Of a stretch of 64,000 nt of DNA, positions 10,484 through 19,876 are shown piece by piece. Each line of letters opens with the position of its first letter. The first letter of the stretch is position 1. This DNA comes from Phytophthora colocasiae (Eukaryota; Oomycota; Peronosporomycetes; Peronosporales; Peronosporaceae). The position numbers were made by a program, and so were the translations under genes. Under the pieces are notes generated by a model. It was not told the DNA's origin, did no database searches, and worked only from the letters and a program-made list of their open reading frames with translations. Location of the stretch: NCBI GenBank assembly GCA_018806915.1, contig JAGKQI010000090.1:558001-622000 (forward strand), in the 5' to 3' direction.

Positions 10484-11476
10484 TTATCCGAAAATATCGT
10501 CAAGAACTCCAAACGATTGCAAAATGATCCACAAGCAACCAACAAGAAACGAAAAAGCGGACGAGCACATACCAACGCGGAAGTCCATGACTGGGGTGTT
10601 GCCGCCCAACCGCCGCGTTATTTCCCCGTAGAGAGCTGCAAACACTCCCATAATGAAGATCGAGGCCACACAGAAAGATCCCAAATACGCTGTCGATTTA
10701 CCCCAATTGTTCAGAACAACAGCAGGAAGTACACCGAGGATTCCACCGGGGCCAGCGATACCGTGCACAATACCCACACACAATGCCGCAACTTTTTGCA
10801 TCAGAGGGTTCTCAAAGCTGAAGTTGGAGCAGTATTTCGTCTTGAATGTTGCGTGAGCTTCACTCTTCTCGTCCGGTTTGGACTGTCTCGTATCTGTCGG
10901 TGTTTGGAGATCGGAAGGTGTTTCTAGTTCATCGTGGATCATTAAAGCGTATGATCCGGTTGGAGATCTTGCCATGGAAGGTTCCGCAATGTTGGAATGG
11001 GTTGGCTTGAGACTCACCACTGTTGGTGTGTTGGCTTCGGAATTGAAGCCAGTATAGCTCCTATCGTCTTCGTCGATGACCGCGAGTGCTTTCTCTTCAG
11101 CCAACTTGAGGTGATACTTTCCATACACACTCCTGCCCGTCCAAAGTCCAAGAGCGATCATGAAAACACCCACGACGTAGTTCAGGTACTCCCCAGTGGC
11201 ATCGAGATCGATGGTTTGGCCAGCAGCAAAGAAAATGGCAGTCATGATGATCAGGCCTAGCGAGTGACCGCAGCCCCAACGTAGTCCCAACGCGAAAGTT
11301 CTCCAGGATCCACCATTGGACATGGCTGCCAGCGCACTTAAATGGTCAGGACCGGTGAGGACGTGTACGATGCCAAGCAATAAACCGGTGGAGATGATCT
11401 TGCCGATGGAAGCATGCACCAAACTGCTGTTCTCTTCGCTCAACAACCGCACCGTGGTTGATAGTTCGCTTTCCAT
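10484..11476 (-). CDS. UreH/NicO-type polytopic membrane protein, probable metal transporter
   Basis: A 330-residue membrane protein with about six helices in two groups split by a hydrophilic loop of about 80 residues (roughly 130-215). Helix 1 carries HVLTGPDHLSAL and the next helix GLRWGCGHSLG, the His/Asp signature of the UreH branch of the NicO/NiCoT transporter superfamily (H-x5-D-H here rather than H-x4-D-H). A second HGIAGPGG motif opens the C-terminal half. Such proteins move nickel or cobalt or support urease maturation in bacteria and plants; the substrate here is not shown. Single intact exon. The central loop with PTVVSLKPTH and acidic/Ser-rich stretches is probably cytoplasmic. 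Confidence 0.8.
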   Translation of the reverse strand: MESELSTTVRLLSEENSSLVHASIGKIISTGLLLGIVHVLTGPDHLSALAAMSNGGSWRTFALGLRWGCGHSLGLIIMTAIFFAAGQTIDLDATGEYLNYVVGVFMIALGLWTGRSVYGKYHLKLAEEKALAVIDEDDRSYTGFNSEANTPTVVSLKPTHSNIAEPSMARSPTGSYALMIHDELETPSDLQTPTDTRQSKPDEKSEAHATFKTKYCSNFSFENPLMQKVAALCVGIVHGIAGPGGILGVLPAVVLNNWGKSTAYLGSFCVASIFIMGVFAALYGEITRRLGGNTPVMDFRVGMCSSAFSFLVGCLWIILQSFGVLDDIFG

Positions 11477-11756
11477 AACTGCAGTTGCTACTTAACGTCC
11501 TTCTTGCGATGTGAATTGGGGAATGGACCTGAATTGAGTTCGGCTGAACTCAGTAGTTCCAACCGAGTGGTTATGAACGTGCATGTTGGCGGACAAGCAT
11601 GGCGCTGCCACCTACGACTGATAACTTATTTCTGCCGCGGAGGTACAACTTAATCGTGCACAGCGGTGCAGTACGCCTGTCACACGGTTTGCGATCAACT
11701 GGACTGCTTACGTAGCAGTAAACCGTTTACAGTCGAGACAAGCAAGCAATCGTGTG

Positions 11757-12339
11757 CCTTGCCTCAGGGATAGGAAAAATACAATATCATACGGATTGGA
11801 GGCCTTCATCCAAGCCAATAAATAATTGAGTTATTGCCACATTTTTCGACAATGTCAACCAAGTCAGTAGGTCACATGAATATTATTCATGTGACCTATT
11901 ATTATTATGTGACACTATGTCGTCTTTTCTCATGAGTTTTTGAACGAGTTGGTTGCTGTCGATGCGCCTGGATTCAGGAGGGGGTTACCTCGAGAACCCT
12001 CCCACCGCGTCCAACCTCTCCAACCAACACACACAGGTCATAGTCCGAATTCCTCGACATCACACAAATCAACTGATATAATATAATTAGGAAATGACAA
12101 GCAACTGTAATAACCCGTGTGCCCTGTGTGCAAACGTGGCCACACAACCGGTTTGGCGATAGTTCTCGCTACCATCCATTGCCAAAAACAACCACACATG
12201 TCAACGACATTTGGCTATAGCCAAGATTGACCTGTATAAAAATTGCATGTTATTGGGGTTGAGGAGCAATAAATTATGGCAATATGACATTGCCAATATC
12301 GGCAATAGTTACGGAAAATTACCAAACCCTGCCTTGCCT
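11757..12339. mobile_element. hAT-like non-autonomous element, copy 1
   Basis: A 567 bp element (11765-12331) starts CAGGGATAGGAAAAA and ends with TTACCAAACCCTG. The ends are imperfect inverted repeats of the type CAGGG-T-GG-AA. It is flanked by perfect 8 bp direct repeats CCTTGCCT (11757-11764 and 12332-12339). CAGGG-type ends with 8 bp duplications are characteristic of hAT elements. It codes for nothing. A 27 bp palindrome around 11870-11896 (GGTCACATGAATA and its complement) lies inside. A second, inverted copy is at 60005-60561. Confidence 0.85.
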
Positions 12340-12812
12340 CCAACGTTTGTGTCAAAGTGCGGGTCTTTGGCACTCCGAAGATTTGAGAAACGTAAACGTG
12401 CTGGTTCAGCTCTCAATGTGAGAACTATTCGCAATTGTTTTGACTAGATCGAACGTTGACTCACTGGATCAACACTTTCAGGCTCTACTGGTGATAGTCG
12501 AATAGGCCCTTGAAGGGTTCAGCATGCGGGGTTAAGAATTTTGCTGGAATCGCACAGACTTTCTGTTGTGACGCAAAAGCACACTTTTCGTCATGAAATC
12601 AACCGCGGACTCAACGCAATGGTAAAAAAGATTAAAACGGTGCTTTCAAACCAATGAAATACACACAAGTGCTCTCCTAAAACGTTCACCCTTCAGTATT
12701 TCTGCATTCGATGATCAAATCCCCCCTCGCCACCACGCTCGAACATCGCCAAAGCTGTTGACCTGAATACAATGCCAGTAGGTCATCACCCCCTCCTTCT
12801 TGGTTATCACTT
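12340..12812. other. 3' flank of the P-loop gene copy A
   Basis: Non-coding sequence between the hAT-like element and the minus-strand stop codon of copy A. It should include the 3' untranslated region of that gene. No other feature seen. Confidence 0.4.
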
Positions 12813-13207
12813 TTAAACGAAATTCATCGTGTGCGATGCTTTTTCCAGTGCAGTATCCTTCGATTGCACAAGCGAAAAACTCTGACGCGTTTCCTTTTCG
12901 TGATCGCTGCGACTTTTCAGGTCGTTTTCCACTTGTGCTTTGCCGTCCCACTCAGTGTTAGCGATCTCATGCAAGATTTCAATCAAACCCTTCGTCAAAA
13001 ACGGCCATCGATGGTGCATTTCATCTCTTTCATCATAGTTGGGCGTCAATACTCCACGGACACACAATGAACCATTAAACTCCGGCGCGACCTTGTCATG
13101 ATCCGTTGCCATCTTCTCTGTCACAATACATTGGGCAGGACTTGTCGTCTCATTCGCCACTTCCAACAGACTCAAATACAACCGAATCATCTCATTATCG
13201 CCGGTCA
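12813..13207 (-). pseudogene. P-loop protein gene copy A, 3' part (split by retrotransposon)
   Basis: About 130 C-terminal codons in the minus frame, ending at the stop at 12813. They start at the 5 bp target duplication GGTCA and are in the same reading frame as the 5' part beyond the retrotransposon (19877-22132). The decayed copy C keeps the corresponding sequence at 61080-61440 (NEMIRL, SLLEVANE, CVRGVL in both). No domain recognised in this tail. See the 5' part for function. Confidence 0.75.
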
Positions 13208-13717
13208 TGTGACGGAATGCTGTCGATAGCACTCCGTCGGCATTGAAGTGCAAGTTGATGCACTGTAGTGCAATCTACATATCTCTACATGTACCCACTT
13301 TGTGATTGGCTAAAACTAGATTCTGGTATTATGCCATTGTGGTTTACGCCATTCAGCTGAGACATTGAGAGAGTCTCATTGGCTGAAATTCGAGAAGGTT
13401 CTCGAAGCTTGATTATGGGACGCCCAGGAGTCAAGTCAACATTGCTACGTGGAAGTTTATAGGAAAATCATTGGTAGATAGCCAAATCAGAAGATAGGAA
13501 AAGATAGGCTCTAGGATACACTCTACTGGATTTTTGAGAGAGCTCTGTGAGCCACCAGTTAGCTTAGGACCGTAAGAGCCTTCCTCATTTCAATTCACTT
13601 TTCAATTTACCAACAACCTCTCAGTGGCCCACCAACTGGTCACGCCTCCCTGGGTCTTCGCTCCGCCGTCCAAGTCCGGCCTCCGCTTCCTCGCCCCCGC
13701 GCGCCTACTGTGTTACA
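13208..13717 (+). repeat. 5' LTR of the 6.7 kb Gypsy element
   Basis: 510 bp, TG...CA, matching 19367-19876 base for base by eye. The end is strongly C-rich (CGCCCCCGCGCGCC). Confidence 0.95.
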
Positions 13718-13735
13718 TGGTAGCACTTGTTGGTC
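13718..13735 (+). other. Primer binding site
   Basis: TGGTAGCACTTGTTGGTC follows the LTR directly. TGGTAGC is how PBSs complementary to an initiator Met tRNA start in some fungal elements (Ty1/Ty3); which oomycete tRNA matches the full 18 bases was not checked. Confidence 0.6.
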
Positions 13736-14050
13736 AAGCTTCGCTCCATCGTCCAAGGTCGGGTCTCTCGTGGGCGGCATAGCCAGAAGCGAGTAGATCC
13801 TTGGCTATTAGCACCAGCCAATTGCTGGGGAAGTGCTAGGCCTAAAGGGGTCTCTTTTGGGTTGTCTTTGGGAGAGTTCGTGCCCATCACAGGTCAGGTA
13901 ATCAACTTTGAAAGGTTGGTATATCTCTGCCTAGTGCACGTAACTCTTTGGTCGCTACTAGAAGCCGGTTCAGTGCTTGGAACGCTCTTAAGTGCAGCTT
14001 TTATTTCCATCGCTCCCCGGTAGCTTCCAATTTACCCTTTCTTTTGGTGT

Positions 14051-14416
14051 ATGGGTCGGTACAAACCGAGCCACAACAAGAGTCGTAAAAGGAAGAGTCG
14101 TGAGCTCAACTTGACAGACAGTTCGAAACCACCTGTTGTCAAAGTTGTGAGACGAGCTCCTCTTCCTGATACGAGTCTTTTCGACTACCCTTACGACGCT
14201 GAGAAGTTCTCTAAGCTTCAAGAGGATCTGCTTAAGAATATCAAGAAGTCTCGTCGCATTACCCGTCGTTTCAAGAAACTGACAAATCGTATTGAGGACG
14301 ACGCGGTTGCAGAGAGAGTCAAGGGCTTACTTAACGAGATTTTCGTCGAGCTCGGACATCTTGAAGACATCACTACGATCAAGCTAGATCGCGAAGTAAG
14401 CAGTAGTCGTAACTAA
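14051..14416 (+). CDS. Accessory leader ORF of the Gypsy element
   Basis: A 121-residue open frame between the 5' LTR and gag. The N-terminus is strongly basic (HNKSRKRKSRELN), resembling a nuclear or nucleic-acid-binding signal. A helical, charged middle (residues 50-105) may form a coiled coil. It resembles no Gypsy domain I know. It is intact although the downstream genes are frameshifted. It could be an extra element protein or a spurious frame; codon-level conservation among copies would decide. Confidence 0.45.
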   Translation: MGRYKPSHNKSRKRKSRELNLTDSSKPPVVKVVRRAPLPDTSLFDYPYDAEKFSKLQEDLLKNIKKSRRITRRFKKLTNRIEDDAVAERVKGLLNEIFVELGHLEDITTIKLDREVSSSRN

Positions 14417-14493
14417 AGAAAGGTTTTCTCCTTCTTTCATTGGATTTTTGGGTTTTATTGGATTGAGTTCGTGCTACGAAAAGTCCACTCGAA

Positions 14494-15660
14494 ATGTCAT
14501 CTACACGTGGTAGATCGAGTGAGCGCGACTCTCCAAACCCGCGTCCGCGTAGAACGCCTCGAACGACTGCCAGGACGGCTCCTGATTCACTCCAGGGCCA
14601 ACCGCAGGCAACAGCCAGGACGGCACCTGATTCACACCAGGGCCAACCGCAGGCTACCGCTAGGACGGCTCCAATTCCACAGAGCCAACCGCAAGCAACC
14701 GCTAGGACGGCTCCTGATCCACAGGGCCAACCGCAAGCAACGGCTAGGACGGCTCCTGATCCACAGGGCCAACCGCAACCAACGGCTAGGACGACTCCTG
14801 ATCCACAGGGTCAACCGCAAGCTACGAATACGTCGTCGGGACAAGCAGGCGCAGCATCAGACACGATGTCGATGCAACAGCTGTTAGTTTACTTAACGCA
14901 GCAGCAACAGTCATACCAAGCCCAGATGCAAACCCAGTTGCAAGCACAGATGCAGCAGGCCAACGCAAGATTCGAATATCTAGTTGCGTCCAGGGTGAGC
15001 AAAGAAAGAAGGATCCGCCTATGTATGAAGGCAAATACGGCGAAGATATTGAGTTATGGATCTTCGCCACCGAGCAGTATTACGCAAGCAGACGCGGGTT
15101 GATGGAGGCAGATACATCGGATTTTGTGACGATGATCTCCAGCAACTTAGGCAAGTCAGTGCTGAATTGGTATCGCGCGTTTATCGCAGAGTGTGAGGGT
15201 ACGAACGTACAGCCCACATGGTCGCTCTTCAAGGGAAGACTTCGCACTCGTTTCAGGCCGAAGGACTTCGAATATGATCTTCGCGAGAGGATGTTTCGTC
15301 TCAAACAGAATGAGACCATCCATGATTACGTCTCCAAGTTTCAAGACTTGCTATCACAGACAGAGTTGTCTATCAGCGAGTTGGAGAAGCGTTTCTTCTT
15401 TCAGAACGGTTTGCGAGAGGAGACAGCGAGGAAGATCAAGGAAGAGAGTCCTTCAACACTGCAAGATGCCATTGAGATTGCGTCGAATTTTGAGTTTGCG
15501 CACTACTCGGGAAAACCCCCTAGAGCTCCTGCGAAGGGTTCGCAAGGATCATCAAGCTCGGGGCATCGTGCGTCTAAGTCGAAGCAGAATTCAAAGAGCT
15601 CCGACAAGAAGAAAGGCAAGAGCGATGATTGGAAAAGACAGCTACGTGCAGAAACTGTGG
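14494..15660 (+). pseudogene. gag: gag of the Gypsy element, frameshifted
   Basis: The N-terminal part (14494 to about 15000) is a Pro/Gln-rich repeat region followed by a Gln-rich stretch. After a one-base frame change near 15000 comes the retrotransposon gag core (15021 onward) with MYEGKYGEDIELWIF, NWYRAFI, a FRPKDFEYDLRERMF segment and the typical YVSKFQDLL. A second frame change near 15640, in a GGAAAAG run, leads to the zinc knuckle CRNCGKFGHISPDC in the frame of the protease. Both shifts lie before the zinc knuckle, where programmed shifting would be unusual, so they look like mutations or sequencing errors. Confidence 0.8.
14579..14826 (+). repeat. Tandem repeats in gag, about 48 bp unit
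   Basis: Six to seven imperfect units encode QGQPQATARTAPDP-like peptides. The unit length varies by a codon or two (45-51 bp). It is a coding minisatellite and makes spurious open frames on the opposite strand. Confidence 0.85.
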
Positions 15661-17485
15661 CAAGTTTGGCCACATTTCTCCAGATTGTACTCAGCCAAAA
15701 CGTACTGAAGCAAATCGGTACATGCAGGGCGCAGTGTATGCGATCCTAGAGGCTGAAGCTCGAGCATTCAAGACGGATGACCAAGAGAGGCCCGTCACGA
15801 TATTCATCGACAACGGCAGTAGCCTGAATGGCGTAACTGAGGAGTTGGTGAAGAAGCTTGAGTTGGATGTCACTGAAGGTGACATGATGCAAGTTGATCT
15901 CGGTTATGATCAAGTTGTGCATCGTCCACGTCGGACTGTAGAGATGTCTCTGCAGTTACCAGGGTTTCCTTTGACAACGGGAACATTCCAAGTCATGCCT
16001 GTTCCTGAAGGAAAGGATGTTGTTTTGGGCATGATGTGGCTGCGGGAGCAGAACCCTGATATCGACTGGAATACTGGACAGATTGCACCTCGCATCAAGG
16101 TGGAGAACACGCAGACTGTGAAGTTGAGACTGCCGAAGACTCGTCCAGCCCGTTGGGTGGCAGGACAACGCCGCGCCAGAGTTGCGCAGGCCCGTGAGAT
16201 CTTCAATTACTATCGGCAGCATGGCCACAACGGCCAGTTTGGGCGAACGAAGATTATTTCGTCCAAACAGTTCCAGCAGATGTTGCGTAGGGACAAGGAT
16301 ATTGAGGCAGTGTTTGTCATCAATCCGCATGATTCGGAGAAGGCTGAACGCTTCAAGAGTCAAGGATGGGACGCTCTCAAGGATAATCCGGCGTATGAGA
16401 CGCTACTGAAGTATGCGGATACGGTTTTCCGTACGGAACTTCCGAATGAGACACCGCCAGTACGGGAAGGAATTGAGCACGAGATTTTGCTCAAACCCGG
16501 TACTCAACCGATTTCGGTCAAACAATGGCGCCAAAGTCCTGATCAGAGAAAAACGATTCAGGAATGGACCAAAGAGATGGTTCAGGCTGGCATCATTCGA
16601 CCAAGTACGTCAGCGTTTTGTGCACCGACTTTCTGTGTGAAGAAACCAGTCGGATGGCGTATTGTGCACGATTATCGTCTATTGAACTTGGCGACGATTT
16701 TACCAGCTATTCCTATGCCTCGCAAGGAAGATACCTTTGATGCGATGGCCGGTAGCTATTGGTATTCGTGCATGGACTTACTTTGGGGTTATTACCAAGT
16801 GAAGTTACGAGAAGCAGATATACCTTTCACTGCTTTCTCGACCCCAGATGGTCTATTTGAATATCTCGTCACACCCATGGGGCTCAGTGGTAGCCCAGGA
16901 ACCTTTAATCGACTGCTGCAAAAGGTTTTCATGGATTTGAGTGATGTGGCGAAGATTTACTTCGATGATATCTACGTATACACGAAGGGTGAAGATGTGA
17001 ACGACCACATCGCAGCACTGGACAGGGTATTGAAGCGATGTGAAGAGCAGAAGCTCTACATCAAACTGTCCAAATGCCAATTTTGCGTGGATGAGATTCC
17101 ATGCTTAGGCGACTTCGTCGGACGCAAGGGCGTTCGTATGGACCCAGATAAGGTGAAGATTATCGCCGAGTGGCCAGTCCCCAAGACCAAGAAGCAAATG
17201 GAGAGCTTCCTGGGGACAACGGTTTACGTTTCGAGATTTTGCAAGGATTTCGCGCAGTTTGCAGGTCCTTTGCATGAATGTATCAAGGGAAAACGTTCTC
17301 GTGATGCTATCGAACTCGATGAGAACCAATTACACTGTTTTGACGAGCTTAAGAAGCGCTTGTCATCACCTCCGGTTCTCAGTCTTCCTGATTTCTCCAA
17401 ACCTTTCGGAATTCGGATGGACGCCTCAAATTTCGCAATTGGGGGGGTCTTATTTCAAAAGGAGGAGGGTTGGAACATCCAATAG
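15629..17485 (+). pseudogene. pol: Zinc knuckle, protease and reverse transcriptase of the Gypsy element
   Basis: The frame begins with a CCHC knuckle and continues with an aspartic protease whose active site reads FIDNGSS (Asn replaces the usual Thr of DTG). The RT domain follows (about 16480-17100) with LLNLATILPAIPMPR, CMDLLWGYYQVKL and the catalytic YFDDIYVY. The start of RNase H (FGIRMDASNFAIGGVLFQ) is at the end. A frame change at 17440-17470, next to a run of seven G, breaks the chain inside RNase H. FIDNGSS is a departure from DTG/DSG worth comparing with other copies. Confidence 0.85.
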
Positions 17486-19338
17486 CCTATACGGGCAGAA
17501 AGATGAAGCCAGTAGAACTGAATTATCCAGTTCGCGAACAGGAACTACTCGCTATTATGCATGCGTTGAAGACATGGCGCGTGTATCTTCTCGACAAGCC
17601 ATTCCTGGTGGAAACAGATCACAAGAGCATTGAGATGATTCTCACGCAGAAGACGACGAATCGACGCATTGCGCGGTGGTTCAACGAACTTGCGGAGTTT
17701 CAGCCTCTGTTCAAGTGGATTCCAGGAGAGACGAATGTAGTCGCAGATGCGATGTCGAGAAATCCTGAGTTCGAGCATAAGGCAGCGCAAGTGAGCCTGA
17801 AGGAACTTCTTGATACGGCTCAAAACCGTGAAATTGTGGCTACCATGGTCGAGAACAATATGACCGTGGCACAATCCGCAGTGAAGATGTACTCGTGGAA
17901 CAAGGACTTGCAAGGACTTGTCAAGAAGCTACAGCTTGGAGACAAGGTTCCGCATTACTCGCTAGATCATGGCGTGCTGTATTATCAGACGCGTGAAGAT
18001 GAGAGTCCTAGATTGTACATTCCCGATGACGAAGATCTGAAGAATCGAGTCATTTGTGAGAACCACGATGCAGTAACGGCAGGCCACCCAGGGTATTACA
18101 AGACCTATGTCGCAGTACGTGAGAAGTACTATTGGCCGAAGATGATGAAGTATATTCAGCGCTATGTGAACACTTGTGAAATGTGTCAGCGCAACAAAGC
18201 GAGGCAGGTGAAGCCTCCCGGATTACTTCAACCGCTGGAGATACCACGAGGTAGATGGGTCGACATTTCAATGGATTTCATTGTGTCTCTACCTCCCAGC
18301 AAGGATGGTTTGAATGCCATCATGGTCATTGTGGATCGATTGACCAAGCGTGCAAAGTTTATTGCTACGCAGACGACAGACAGCGCAGAGGATATTGCGA
18401 ATGTTTTCATGAAGAGTTATGTAAGAGATCATGGCCTTCCGAAGACGATTGTGTCTGATCGTGACTCCAAATTTACGTCTAAGTTTTGGCAGGCTGTTAT
18501 CACTGCTATGGGAACGCAGCATAACCTGTCATCGGCATTTAGGCCGCAGACGGATGGACAAACGGAACGTACAAACCGTTTTATCGGAGATTATCTTCGA
18601 GGTGTTATCAACCCAGCCCAGAATGATTGGGATGAGTTTCTTCATTTGGCAGAGTTCGCCTATAATCGGCGATTGCATGCTACGATTGGCATGTCACCAT
18701 TTGAAGCGGATCTAGGATATATTCCATATATGCCCGACGATATCGCGGCAGATCCGGAGTTTAAGAAGTTGGAGAAAGCAGCAAAAGAGTTTCTACTCCG
18801 ACAGGAAGCCTTCCTCAAGGTCGCGCAAGACCGTATGAGTGAAGCACAGGAGCGCATGAAGCATTATTACGACAGGAACAGACTTGTCCAAGACTTCAAA
18901 ATTGGCGACATGGTGCTACTAGATGGGAAGAATTTGGATATCCGTCATAAGGGGTACGCACAGTCGAAGAAGTTAGCTCCGAGGTTCATTGGACCATTCC
19001 CGGTCCAGAAGAAGGTATCTCGAGACTCGTATGAGTTGGGATTATCGAAGAACCTGAAGTTGCATCCAGTTTTCCATACATCACTGTTGAAGCCGTACCG
19101 CAAAGACCCGAAGCGCAGGCAAAAGGTGAACAAGGTTGTGTTAGCCGATGGAACTGAAGGGCAACTGGTCGAAGCCGTGATTAACCACCGTAAGTACAAG
19201 GGGAAGCCGCAGTACAAGGTTTGGTGGTTAGGCGAGACCAAGAAGGAGGCCACATGGGAACCTGTTGAGAATCTGAAACAGATCCCTGGTCTCATCGACC
19301 TCTATTGGAAGTCCAAGAAGAGAGAGAATCCTTTCTAG
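17470..19338 (+). pseudogene. pol: RNase H, integrase and chromodomain of the Gypsy element
   Basis: A 622-residue frame. RNase H resumes with HPIAYTGRKM, YPVREQELLAIMHAL and VETDHKSI. The integrase has its H-H-C-C zinc finger (ending CEMCQRNK), then the D,D,E core: MDFIVSLP, SDRDSKF and DGQTERTNRF. The GPY-like module (FIGPFPVQKK) and a C-terminal chromodomain (QYKVWWLGETKKEATWEPVE) complete it. The whole segment is intact. It is called broken only because the upstream frame does not join without a shift. Confidence 0.9.
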
Positions 19339-19366
19339 GGGGAGGCTCTTTCTCGAAGGGAGGTCA

Positions 19367-19876
19367 TGTGACGGAATGCTGTCGATAGCACTCCGTCGGC
19401 ATTGAAGTGCAAGTTGATGCACTGTAGTGCAATCTACATATCTCTACATGTACCCACTTTGTGATTGGCTAAAACTAGATTCTGGTATTATGCCATTGTG
19501 GTTTACGCCATTCAGCTGAGACATTGAGAGAGTCTCATTGGCTGAAATTCGAGAAGGTTCTCGAAGCTTGATTATGGGACGCCCAGGAGTCAAGTCAACA
19601 TTGCTACGTGGAAGTTTATAGGAAAATCATTGGTAGATAGCCAAATCAGAAGATAGGAAAAGATAGGCTCTAGGATACACTCTACTGGATTTTTGAGAGA
19701 GCTCTGTGAGCCACCAGTTAGCTTAGGACCGTAAGAGCCTTCCTCATTTCAATTCACTTTTCAATTTACCAACAACCTCTCAGTGGCCCACCAACTGGTC
19801 ACGCCTCCCTGGGTCTTCGCTCCGCCGTCCAAGTCCGGCCTCCGCTTCCTCGCCCCCGCGCGCCTACTGTGTTACA
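19367..19876 (+). repeat. 3' LTR of the 6.7 kb Gypsy element
   Basis: Identical by eye to 13208-13717. Two purine-rich stretches precede it, AGGGGGAGG and GAAGGGAGG; the second is followed by TCA and then the LTR. That preceding GGTCA happens to equal the target duplication, so the exact boundary is ambiguous by up to five bases; TG...CA ends support the choice made. Confidence 0.9.

Larger units (their letters stand above)
13208..19876 (+). mobile_element. Complete Ty3/Gypsy chromovirus, 6669 bp, inside gene copy A
   Basis: Two 510 bp LTRs that read as identical bound gag, protease, reverse transcriptase, RNase H, integrase and a C-terminal chromodomain in Gypsy order. A 5 bp duplication GGTCA flanks it (13203-13207 and 19877-19881). 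LTRs begin TGTGACGG and end TGTTACA. A primer binding site begins directly after the left LTR and purine-rich stretches precede the right LTR. Identical LTRs mean recent insertion, yet the coding region needs three frame changes. Chromodomain integrases of this group usually direct insertion to heterochromatin; here the target is a gene body. Confidence 0.95.

Noticed and set aside
14579..14826. CRISPR-like array
   Set aside because: Units are contiguous tandem coding repeats with no unique spacers, in a eukaryotic retrotransposon.
14632..14844. Minus-strand Arg/Leu/Trp-rich repeats frame
   Set aside because: Antisense reading of the gag minisatellite.
15629..15660. Programmed frameshift in the gag of the 6.7 kb element
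   Set aside because: The shift lies before the zinc knuckle, no downstream hairpin was seen, and two more shifts occur; mutation or base error is simpler.
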